Origin: Podarcis raffonei | Lineage: Eukaryota; Chordata; Lepidosauria; Squamata; Lacertidae | DNA: 64,000 nt | NCBI RefSeq assembly: GCF_027172205.1 | Contig: NC_070603.1 | Coordinates: 7,862,501-7,926,500 of the forward strand | Reading direction: 5' to 3' | Part shown: positions 12,009 to 21,700 of the stretch, piece by piece | Layout: each line of letters begins with the position of its first letter | Numbering within the stretch: position 1 is the first letter of the stretch | The notes under the pieces: model-generated | What the model saw: only the letters and a program-made list of their open reading frames with translations | The model's database searches: none | What the model was told of the DNA's origin: nothing | Made by a program: the position numbers and the translations under genes

Positions 12009-13110
12009 TGTATGTGGCAGGAGGGAGCCACAAACAGCCCAGAGTATCCTATAGGAGGACATGACTAATGGACTGATCAGTGAACAGGAACTCTTCACAC
12101 TGCAACATTTTGTTGCAGGTCTCACTTGTACATCTGTATTTCCCAGCGCAGCTTTGTTGCCATGCAATATTGCATCATAGCTAGCTTCAGTTTTAATTTC
12201 AGTCATTGATACTTCCTCCCTTCCCTTCTTACAAGATTCCCACCATTCATCTTTGGGATTTCAACACTCATGCAAATATTCCTTTCTGATTCAGCTGCGT
12301 CGCGCGGTCTCTCGTCGACTTCCTCCTCTTGCCTCTGCTTTTAGCCTGACACCCACTCACTGCCATGTTTTGGATCTTGTTTTCACCAAGAACTCCTCTG
12401 TCCTCCAGTTTCACTTCAGAATAAAAAGTGAGTACTACTAAGAAACATCTCAGAAGTCCCGTAAGTCCGGTTGAATTCAATGGGGCTTGCTCCCATGTGA
12501 TTGGCATAAGAATACAGCCATACTTTTAATTATGAGTGGAGCAAAGAAATACAGACTAAAGGAGGGAAGTGAATGTCATATATAGTGGCTGTGTTTTGGG
12601 TCATCGGTAAGGAGAAAACCAGAAAAAGTAGCACAGGTGAAATTAGATTTGGATTTGACTATATTTTTACTAATGTATACTGAAAGAAGTCCCAGTACAG
12701 CCAAGGGAATTAGTTTCATATAAGATTTTAGCTGGTAGGTTATGCTGTGCAGAATATTGAGAAAAGGCACAAATCCCAACCATAACAAAACAGGAATTAA
12801 CAATGTACATATGAATATGCAGCAGTGGCAAAGTGTACGATTTCTACAACAGTGAAAGAAAGAAAGGAGGGGAAAGGTTAACAGATTTGTGCAGAATTAG
12901 AAAAGTGTTAAATAGTGTTTTATTTTATTAAAGCTGATTAAAATACATGCTTTGAAAAAGAACGTCTCTCTCTGACTTTTCTGGTCCATTCCCTTCTCTT
13001 TCATATTGCCCCGTTGTCCTCACCCTTCCCACATTTTATAATATAAAAATGACTACAATAAAAAAAACCACAACAGTATCTAAGCAAGCTTATGGGGCAC
13101 TGATTCCAGA
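12009..13110. other. No gene recognised
   Basis: This is AT-rich DNA with one short segment (about 12460-12510) resembling the small dispersed palindromic repeat also seen at 34262 and 58975. Nothing else could be supported. Confidence 0.4.
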
Positions 13111-13220
13111 GGGCTAGTTTATTAAGTTTATTGCAGCAGAAACAAGTTCTAGCACCTTAAAGACTACTTAATTATTTTTATGCTGCAATTCATGTATCTA
13201 ATGAAGTGGACTGTAGACTA
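13110..13220 (-). repeat. Repeat resembling Penelope 3' end
   Basis: Read on the minus strand, the sequence contains the string around TAGTCTTTAAGGTGC also seen at the 3' end of the Penelope-like element at about 56600. It is probably a 3' fragment of the same kind of element. Confidence 0.4.
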
Positions 13221-13843
13221 TCAGCGCTTGTGTCACAATAAATGCATTAATTTTCAAAGTGCCACTTAGTTGTTTTAGGACACAAATAATAACAGCGCAA
13301 TCAAGAGCTGAAAGTTATCTTAAAAGGACTACAAGTTAAGCGTGTTTTATATTTGTCAAGTGCAACTTGAATCTGTGATGTCGGGTGATCTGTGTAATCT
13401 AGGAAATGATACATGTTTCTGGCTTAGCCTGCCGCTCTGCTTCCTTCATTTGATAAATGAGCTTTTCCATGATTAAGTGGTGTTTAAACCACATGACAAT
13501 ACTTGGATTATATGGGTCATGCCCCGCTCAAGGTTTGCTCCTCTGCCTCTCTCTTCCCCACTCTCTGCCAACAACCTTGCTTCCTCGTTCAGCGATAACA
13601 TCTAGACTAGACTATCCATCATGAGATGTCTACAGATACTACTAGATGGGTGTTTATTGTGGCGTCGGTTCTTCTCATGCGTGCAAAGTTTTTTCTTTTG
13701 CTTTTGCAGTGTCCTCACAGTGTGGTCTTCAAAATGCCAGCCCGTCTTCCCACCCACCCCATTTAATTTCTATTTTCCCTTTCAGGTGTTGTAAATAAAA
13801 TCTGCCCTTATTCCCCCATGGGGTACACAAGAGCCCTTATAGA

Positions 13844-14320
13844 GTCCTTTGTAGGTTCTCCATCGGTAGGAGAAAATAACAGAGGCCAACCAGATAATAT
13901 TAAGAAGCAAAGCAGCTAGTAAGCCTGATCTTTATTAAAGCTGTTGCAACAGGGTGCTCCCCTCACATGCAGGATAGAGAAGGAGGACACAGAACAAAGG
14001 TGTGCCTGCCCTTATATAGACATTTTAAATTGCCCGCCCTGGAGTCCAAGACCACCCCCAGAAACATCATATCTACATCACAGAAAAGGCGGTCTACAAC
14101 AGAGATCTGAGTGCGTTGTTCATCTCCTGTCTGGCAAGTTACCTGATTGCCCCATCTGATTGCCCTTTCTGGTAGTTGGGCCATTCCTTTGAGATGGTAA
14201 TCACTTAATTCCTGAGACAATGGGAAGGTTCCCTCACCCCCTCCCTCCTTGCAGAGAAACATTAGGTCAGCTTGGGAGCCAAAATGGTTTCAGGACTGTA
14301 CTCCCGTGCCGCTTCAGACA
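13844..14320 (-). mobile_element. Probable solo LTR, boundaries uncertain
   Basis: On the minus strand this segment starts TGTCTGAAGC, then carries a TATATAAGGG promoter-like element and AATAAAG, the layout of an LTR. No internal region adjoins it, so it would be a fossil solo LTR. Its target duplication was not resolved. Confidence 0.45.
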
Positions 14321-14383
14321 TGTGGTCTACATATTTATGTACATGTTTTCTTGGTACATTTATGAACATTTATTATATATATA

Positions 14384-14731
14384 GGGATGCAGGTGGCACT
14401 CTGGGTTAAACCACAGAGCCTAGGACTTGCCAATCAGAAGGTCGGCAGTTCGAATCCCTGCGACGGGGTGAACTCCCGTTGCTCGGTCCCTGCTCCTGCC
14501 AACCTAGCAGTTCGAAAGCATGTCAAAGTGCAAGTAGATAAATAGGTAGTGCTCTGGCGGGAAGGTAAACAGCGTTTCCGTGCGCTGCTCTGGTTCGCCA
14601 GAAGCGGCTTGGTCATGCTGGCCACATGACCCAGAAGCTGTACGCCAGCTCCCTCGGCCAGTAAAGTGAGATGAGCGCCACAACCCCAGAGTCGACCATG
14701 ACTGGACCTAATGGTCAGGGGTCCCTTTACC
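14384..14731 (+). mobile_element. Sauria/ACA-type SINE, copy 2
   Basis: A full-length copy ends in CCCTTTACC. It is flanked by the 15-bp repeat TTTATTATATATATA at 14369-14383 and 14732-14746. Confidence 0.92.
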
Positions 14732-14746
14732 TTTATTATATATATA

Positions 14747-15417
14747 AGACCTTTAAAAAAAATATTACACAGGGGGAAATCCGATTAATTTTTATTTTTT
14801 TTAAAATACTGTTGCCAATAACCCCTTTGCAATATTAAGCCCCCGTCTAAAAGCAACCTGCACCTCTCTCCTTTCCCTGCCCCCTTCCTTCCTGCTGCCT
14901 CACTTTACAAAATGACAGTCCTGCTGCCTTTGCCCAGCCTTAATTTTCACAAAATGACTAGAAACTGTTGATTAAAACCAGTGGGATAGAAATGTTTTAA
15001 ACACATAAATATTTACTTAAAGTTTCGTCTCACGGAGTTCTAGGAGACTAGAAAGTGTGATGACGTTTAAATTATCCCTCTGATTTTGAGGAGTAAGATC
15101 TTTTTAAAAACTTGCTCATTTCACACCCATACGAGGAGGGGACCTGTAGATTTCTGTTAACAGCGCTATTACAGAACTTTTATTTTCCCCACCCAGCTCT
15201 GAAAGATTCTGAAGTTTTAAGAGGGGGGAAAGGTGATGCCATGGCAGCTATTCCAACACCACCATTACCCACAGGTTAGTGCGCTCAAGGGTAAGAGTGT
15301 TCTGTTTATTTATTTTTTTCCTTTTCAAAAATAAATAAAAAAGATAGCTCCAGGTGAGAGGGGCACAAGAGATTGAGAGGCCAACAGGGCTGTCTAGAAT
15401 AGAGCCAGAATTTCACA
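14747..15417. other. No gene recognised
   Basis: AT-rich DNA with short homopolymer runs; no exon, RNA gene or known repeat was identified. Confidence 0.4.
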
Positions 15418-15419
15418 TA

Positions 15420-15678
15420 CCGTATTTTTTGCTCTATAAGACTCACTTTTTCCCTCCTAAAAAGTAAGGGGAAATGTGTGTGCGTCTTATGGAGCGAATG
15501 CAGGCTGCGCAGCTATCCCAGAAGCCAGAACAGCAAGAGGGATTGCTGCTTTCACTGCGCAGTGATCCCTCTTGCTGTTCTGGCTTCTGAGATTCAGAAT
15601 ATATTTTTTCTTGTTTTCCTCCTCCAAAAACTAGGTGCGTCTTGTGGTCTGGTGCGTCTTATAGAGCGAAAAATACGG
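15420..15678 (+). mobile_element. MITE family B (CCGTATTTTT ends) with internal hairpin
   Basis: The 259-bp element has terminal inverted repeats CCGTATTTTTTGCTCTATAA and its complement, and is preceded by TA. It contains a perfect 25-bp inverted repeat, arms 15519-15543 and 15565-15589, with a 21-nt loop. TA targets in sister copies point to the Tc1/mariner superfamily. Confidence 0.8.
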
Positions 15679-16738
15679 TGCCAATTTCAGCTAACCAGAT
15701 AAATCTGTAGATTGCTAGTGTATATATTGCTGTTACCTGCTTTGAATAATTCAGATAGGGCAGGGCAGGTATCAATGATTGCTGCTGATCTGCAGTCAGG
15801 TAATACAACGCTGAAGGATATTTAAGACACGGGGGGGGGGGGAGAAGAGGATATTCTGGGTAGGGTAGGAAGTGTAGGAAAAACATGTCTCTCTCCCGGG
15901 CACTGAGAAACCTGGGCCGGCCTTAAGACCCTTAATGATATAATATCCCTTGATGTCATGCATTCTTTTAAAGAAATTGGCCCCCAAAAGATAGTGACTG
16001 AATACTGGCAAGGTTTGGAAATCTTTAGAAATGAGTTGCTGGCAGAACATTTGTTCCCGCTGGCAACTCTGCCGCTGTATATAATGAGATATTCACTGAG
16101 AAAGCCTGATTACCTAAGCCTTGAAAACAGTATGAAACAGTACTGCTAGACCTGCTTCTGCCCTTTATAACCTGAGCCAAATGTTGAAGTCTTTAATTGA
16201 GCAAGTTTCCCTTTGGCTTCAACAGCTTTTTTTTTTTTTTTTTTACTCCACCAGCATTTTGGCCTCAAGCGCCCGTTATTTCATCAAGACTACTTGGCCA
16301 CAGTCATTCTAATGAAAGTGGAAGCTTAGAGGTTTTGTGGCTATTATTACATTTATTTTGCTGCAGTTGCTACAAACCTACTGAACCGATTTTAAGTCTC
16401 TGAACCACAGCTTGATCTTGTATGGCTCACTTAAAAAAAATAAATAGCGTGCCAGGGAACACATTGGACGACATCCGCTAAAGTAGTGCTGTTAATGCAA
16501 GGCCGTTTGGCTGTGCAACCAAATAGCCCTTCCTCCTTCTCTCACTGCATGCCCCCTAAAGGTCTTCCGGGGGTTCCCTCAACCCTCTGGAGCAGATTTG
16601 GGGAGGGCATAGGAAGAGGAGAGGGATGGGGAGTTCTGTTAGTCACAAATCCTTGCGTTAATGGAACTGCTTCGTTGGATCCTGCCCATCGTGCGAAGGG
16701 TGAGTGCCGTTTTATGGAAAACAGTTTATTTATGACAG
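15679..16738. other. No gene recognised
   Basis: G-run at 15832-15841 and T-run at 16227-16243. No gene or named repeat was recognised. By position this is SMAGP intron. Confidence 0.4.
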
Positions 16739-16750
16739 TTTAATCTCATC

Positions 16751-17084
16751 TTAGGGACGTGGGTGGCGCTGTGGGTTAAACCACGGAGCCTAGGACTTGC
16801 CCATCAGAAGGTCAGTGGTTCAAATCCCCGTGACGGTGTGAGCTCCCGTTGCTCGGTCCCTGCTCCTGCCCACCTAGCAGTTTGAAAGCACGTCAAAGTG
16901 CAAGTAGATAAATAGGTACCGCTCCGGCAGGAAGGTAAACGGTGTTTCCGTGCGCTGCTCTGGTTTTCCAGAAGTGGCTTAGTCATGCTGGCTACATAAC
17001 CTGGAAGCTATACGCCGGCTCCCTTGGCCAGTAAGCGAGATGAGCGCCGCAACCCCAGAGTCGGTCACGACTGGACCTAATGAT
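16751..17084 (+). mobile_element. Sauria/ACA-type SINE, copy 3
   Basis: The copy carries the tRNA-like head and ends at CTGGACCTAATGAT without the CTTTACC tail. It is flanked by TTTAATCTCATC at 16739-16750 and 17085-17096. Confidence 0.9.
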
Positions 17085-17190
17085 TTTAATCTCATCATTC
17101 CTCCAGGCACCTCAGGGTGACACGGTGCCCAGCTCCCACTTTATTATTTCCACAACAATCTTGTGAGGTTGCTAGGGCTAAAAGTGATTA

Positions 17191-17449
17191 CCGTATTTTT
17201 TGCTCTATAAGACTCACTTTTTCCCTCCTAAAAAGTAAGGGGAAATGTGTGTGCATCTTATGGAGCGAATGCAGGCTGCGCAGCTATCCCAGAAGCCAGA
17301 ACAGCAAGAGGGATTGCTGCTTTCACTGCGCAGCAATCCCTCTTGCTGTTCTGGCTTCTGAGATTCAGAATAATTTTTTTCTTGTTTTCCTCCTCCAAAA
17401 ACTAGGTGCGTCTTGTGGTCTGGTGTGTCTTATAGAGCGAAAAATACGG
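17191..17449 (+). mobile_element. MITE family B with 30-bp perfect hairpin
   Basis: Nearly identical to the copy at 15420 and in the same orientation, with TA on both sides (17189-17190 and 17450-17451). The internal inverted repeat is longer here: 30-bp perfect arms at 17290-17319 and 17331-17360 around an 11-nt loop. It ends about 140 bp before a SMAGP exon. Confidence 0.85.
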
Positions 17450-17588
17450 TAGTTCAAGATCCCCCAGTGGGTTCTATGACTGAGCAAGGTTTTGAATCTT
17501 GAGTCCCCCTAGTCCAGGTATCTTAGTTCTCTCTACTTCACTGTATTCAGATGCCTCTGACATCCATCTCTTTCTCTTATGCATACAG

Positions 17589-17669
17589 AAAAGCTACTGA
17601 CCAGCCCATTTATGAAGAAGATGAATACACCAACTTTGCAAGAGGATGCCAACGTGGCTGTCATAGGAG
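17589..17669 (+). CDS. SMAGP: SMAGP penultimate coding exon (81 nt)
   Basis: A pyrimidine tract and CATACAG precede 17589. The exon ends GGAG before GTATTG at 17670, giving phase 1 on both sides. Read in frame it aligns with human residues from LLTTP to the start of the membrane span. The visible match is short, so the exon rests on frame, splice signals and synteny together. Confidence 0.8.
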
Positions 17670-18375
17670 GTATTGTTGCCTGTATCTTTGCAGATGTGCT
17701 ACAACCCAGCCACTGAGCAGCCATGGGAAGCCAGCAGTGCAGACTGCAGGCAGCGTAACAGCTAATGCACACGTAAATCCTCTGTAGCAGAGCTCTCTAG
17801 CATCCTTCTAGATCTGGAATGTAATGGTACTCATTAAAAAAAAATCTGGACCATCGCACACATTCCGTCCCCAAAATAGCAGGCTTCTGCAACCTGTATA
17901 TATGATGCATATCAAGCTGTTGTTGTTTAGTCGTGTCCGCCTCTTCGTGACCCCATGGACCAGAGCACGCCAGGCACTCCTGTCTTCCACTGCCTCCCGC
18001 AGCTTGGCCAAACTCAAGCTACTCATATCAAGCTACTTTGCATATATTTGTGTATTTCTGCAAAATGGGAGGGGTGAAGGTTTTGTGACACGTTAAGAGG
18101 CAGAAACATACATGCCGGCAGCCTGTTCCTAAACTCAAAGCACTGGTGAGTCTGCTCCAGACGTGCTAAAGTTCCCCTTTTCTCAATTTTTGTTTAAAGC
18201 CGTCATCGCTGTGGTTCTCGTCACTCTCCTTTCGGTCGTCGTGCTGATCGTCGTTTACCTGTACAAGAACAAAGGCACCTACCGCACCTATGAACAAGCT
18301 CCGCCAGATCCAGAGGGGTCGGTCCAAATGGAGGATCTCCCGTGTAAAGGCGAGAAGGAAGAATATTTTATATAG
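17589..18375 (+). CDS. SMAGP: SMAGP, small cell adhesion glycoprotein (3' two coding exons)
   Basis: SMAGP is a small single-pass membrane glycoprotein of epithelial cell contacts. The two exons join as 17589-17669 + 18200-18375. They give a short outer region (KLLTSPFMKKMNTPTLQED), a membrane span with VTLLSVVVLIVVYLYKNKG, and a cytoplasmic tail ending GEKEEYFI. The tail and membrane span match the human protein as I recall it. About 87 residues are expected in total, against 97 in human. The first exon with the ATG is not visible: the upstream exon must end in phase 1. The intron holds a BovB fragment. The gene converges on DAZAP2, as in human. A hydrophobic YFI end could be a class II PDZ ligand (inference). 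Confidence 0.9.
17919..18023 (-). mobile_element. BovB 3' fragment, 105 bp, in SMAGP intron
   Basis: Only the last ~100 bp of BovB are present, matching the 3' ends at 62 and 31.7 kb. The 11-bp repeat CATATCAAGCT flanks it at 17908-17918 and 18024-18034, so it is a complete, extremely 5'-truncated insertion rather than a remnant. Confidence 0.88.
18200..18375 (+). CDS. SMAGP: SMAGP last coding exon
   Basis: The acceptor TTTGTTTAAAG ends at 18199 and the stop TAG lies at 18373-18375. The exon encodes the membrane span and the conserved cytoplasmic tail (YLYKNKGTY, then KGEKEEYFI). Joining to 17669 restores the codon for alanine at the splice. Confidence 0.93.
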
Positions 18376-18495
18376 CTGCCAGCGTGCTTTGGACACTGAG
18401 ATCTTAAGTAAACTGTTTATTACGTTGTAAACTGTTTATTACATTTGACACCCATTTTTGTCAAGGAATTAAAAGCTGTATTATTTATTTTATAT
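18376..18495 (+). other. SMAGP: SMAGP 3' untranslated region and poly(A) signal
   Basis: An ATTAAA poly(A) signal lies at 18468-18473. A short imperfect tandem of the motif GTAAACTGTTTATTAC occupies about 18408-18443. The transcript end is inferred to lie near 18490. Confidence 0.6.
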
Positions 18496-20240
18496 CACAC
18501 TGTGTTCCTAAGCAGCTCGACTAGGCACCGGAAGGAGTTGTGTATTGTGACAGCATAGAGGTTGCCCCTTTACAGGTCCAAGAGCTGTGATCTATGGGAT
18601 GCTCAAAGTCAAGTTGCAACACAGAGACCCTCTATGAGCCCTCTGTTTATTTGGGGTTAGAGTAGGCAAATACGTCATTGGGAGTACTGAACGCTTCTTT
18701 CCCTCTTATTACCATAGCAGTATCTAAGCCTGATACACTCAGATGACTGTGACAGGTGCGGGAAAATGGATTGGCAAAACAATTATACTACTTTTGCTTT
18801 TCCAGCACCTATAAACCTGCAGTGGTCATAGCGTAAAGCATATTTACATTTAACCTTGCTTCTCTGCAGTGATAAACACTCATGCATGTGACTGCGGCTT
18901 CAAGAGGGTTTTAGAGTCATGTGAAAATCTCCAGTGTATGACAAAGCCAGTATGTGTCTACTAAACTGTGCGTCTCTGATGATTGTACAATTCATGCAGT
19001 TTCAAACAGCTTCTCTCTCAGACTCATGCTTTACATTGTGTGTGACAATGAGCAGAAAAGTGAAATTTAATCTTTCTTCTCTTTGGCTCCAGTCCCCGCC
19101 CCCCTCCCCCCTGCATTCTGAAATGTTGATATCAAGGTTCCTGTGCCAAGTGATGCATTTTTCTGCTTCACCCTTTAAGAAGATCTGCATTACGGTATTA
19201 AGATTGTATCTTGAGAATGTAAGTGTTCTGCAACAGGTGAAAACAGCAGCCACACTGAAGTTCTCTCCCTTCACTCTGCAACACATAACCAACAGCCTGG
19301 CATCCCCAATGGCACTCATCTGGCATCAGCAAGGAAATGCACACACTGCGAATGACTCATTGCTTTTGGGGTTTTGTATTTCCGTATTTGTATGTTCTAA
19401 ACCGGCTGTTTGCTTTTTAAACTATTTTCTCAAATTCTGCAAATTGCTTTCGAAATTTTATACGGAAAAAAACGTTTGACCAGACCAGTTTGGAGGTAAA
19501 TGTTGCCACACACTATGGAAAGGGGAAGAATCTGATGTGGCAGTGCCATTTTGAACGGCAGTCCAACATAAGGCAAACTAGCCTTCCATAAAAGCAGTGG
19601 TGGGGGATATGCAATCTTAAACGCAATTTAATTTGAAGGTTTGGGGGATGAAATCTGTCTTGTCTATGTAAATGTGTTCAGAATTAGAGTCTTAACGCCA
19701 AACTGAATGTAATGCTAAGCTAAGCCAAGAGTGGGGTACCTTTGCCTCCCTAGGCCCCAGGCAGCCTAGGCAACGGTCAAGGAAGATGAGAGTTGCCAAC
19801 TAACATCACCTGCAGGGGCTCAGGTTCCCCACTGCTACGCTACATGCATTGTTAGGAAGCCTGTCAGTATTTTTAAATCAATCACGCAAGGGAACAGATC
19901 ATTGAGATCAGAGTATGTGTTACTCTCCCCATGGCAGTCCTGACAAAAACCATTCTCGCCATATGGTTGGGGATAATAGTAGTTTGAGAGAGGTCTGGAC
20001 CACAATGCAGAAGAAGAGGGTTAAATCTCCCCTCCGCATGCTGCTGCAGTCCTAAGGACTCCCCCACCAATTTTAAAAACAACTGATTTCACATTCCATG
20101 TTGTCTGACGCTAAAAGTTGAATAATCAAACAGTGTTTCACGCTGACCAGTTACAGGGCGCAGAGAAACAAAGGCAAAACAGATTTTAAATGTCACGGTG
20201 TTATGATGGACAGGAATTTAAGAGGCTAAATTCAACTTTG
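18496..20240. other. Intergenic DNA between convergent SMAGP and DAZAP2
   Basis: About 1.75 kb separates the two predicted transcript ends. A degenerate MITE-like segment lies near 19725-19845 (GGGGTACCTTTG near one end, TTCCCCACTG near the other). A 181-codon frame at 18934-19479 has no recognised homology. Confidence 0.55.
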
Positions 20241-21574
20241 TCACTTTATTCAAATTTTCAAAATAGCCTTTATTCTACTTGTTTTTAGTATAAAAAGTCC
20301 ACAAGTTAAGTGCACCACAGTGTTTACAGAGAGACCTAGAATCCCAACCTTTCATTAACAGTCAGCTGTATGGTTGACCATGACACATACAACACACAGA
20401 AAATTAAGATAAAATATATTCACCAAATCTGATAATTTTTTTTAATTCATAAAAACAAAAGCAAACAACAACAAAAAAGATTGAGGATCCCTGAAATATT
20501 CTTCTTAACTCTAATAAGACTTCATTGTACCCAAGCCACTTTGTAAAGTTTGAATCTAAAACAAAACAAAAAACCAACCCATCAAAGCCAGCACCTTTGC
20601 ATGCTGATTGACATCCAACAGACCTTCTCGTCTCTCTAGCCTGAATAACATTCCGTACAGTTTTGTTATCAATACACCGGGTTGCTTTTTTTCCCCCTTA
20701 AAAAAAATTGTTTCATTTTCAGCTCTCATTTCCATTTTTATTTTGAAAAGTACAGGAAGCATTTAATGAAATGTCGTGTTTCTGGCACCAAAACATGGCT
20801 TCAGTTAGAATCTTAATGTGCAAAGGAGTCCAAGATCACTTAAGAGTGTAGAAAAATCTCGGGCCAACACTCTAGCTGCATACCTTCCTAGCAAAGGAAC
20901 AGAGAGCGAAAGTGAGGAGAAGGAACTGGCTGGAGGGTTCTGAAATTGAGAACTTAGCCCACCAGTCCTGCTTCTCGAATAGGCATCGATGCCCTCCCTC
21001 CCAAAAGAATTCTATCCGGCTACCTTTCTCCCCAGCACCACTGATTCTATGGAAGAAGAAAGAGGATGCATTATCTTAATCCTATTCATTGGCAACAGGC
21101 ATTATCTGCAAGCTTTATATGATACTTGGAAGCTAGGCTTTCTTCCAGACTTCCGTTTCTCCCCCCTCCCGTCCCTTTCTCACCACCCCCACCCCACCCC
21201 CTGGTTTTATATATAGTTGATTAATAAAAGCCAAAAGAGAGAGAGAGAGAGTGCTGCAGTGAAAGCACTTCTCCAGTGGAATTAAAAGGGAAATCTGTGG
21301 GGCAGCTCAGCTTGCGTTCATTTCACAATTTAACCCCCAAAGTTTGAGAGAGGCACTCCTACCATTGCATGGTTTTTGTATTTAAAGTTTGCTTTTTTTA
21401 ATTTTTAAAAAGAAAAAAGTGCCTGAAGGGACAGGGCACCAGGAAGACACCCCGCATCATCATGTGTCTAAACTGCAACTCCAGGTTAATACGACTAAAG
21501 CGGTTACATTGTGAGAAGTGCTGACAGTATGTGATGTCGTTCCTTTACACCAATGTAGCCCCCCCCTTCTTTCA
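20241..21574 (-). other. DAZAP2: DAZAP2 3' untranslated region
   Basis: The untranslated part of the last exon runs about 1.3 kb from the stop codon to two AATAAA signals on the minus strand, at 20269-20274 and 20245-20250. It is AT-rich with several T- and A-runs. The exact end is inferred. Confidence 0.65.
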
Positions 21575-21700
21575 CTAGATGGTGTAGCCGCCGTCAGAGC
21601 CTCCCATGTAGAAGTTGCCCTTCCGTTGCGTCACTAGAACGTTGGCGCCCTGCATGACAGCCAGCTGGGCCGCGTTGGGGGGGCAGCCGGGAGGCGGGGG
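21575..21700 (-). CDS. DAZAP2: DAZAP2 coding exon 4
   Basis: The acceptor TTCCAG lies just above 21700. The exon encodes PPPPGCPPNAAQLAVMQGAN through GGSDGGYTI and stops with TAG at 21577-21575, followed by TGA. Forty-one residues. Confidence 0.96.
   Translation of the reverse strand, partial: PPPPGCPPNAAQLAVMQGANVLVTQRKGNFYMGGSDGGYTI

Noticed and set aside
17590-17787. Plus-strand frame MPLTSISFSYAYRK across the SMAGP exon
   Set aside because: It is read in a different phase from the SMAGP exon and runs through the splice donor. The SMAGP frame alone joins correctly to the exon at 18200.
18934-19479. 181-codon open frame downstream of SMAGP
   Set aside because: No domain, signal or family was recognised, no promoter or splice context is visible, and its composition follows the surrounding DNA. 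Treated as chance.
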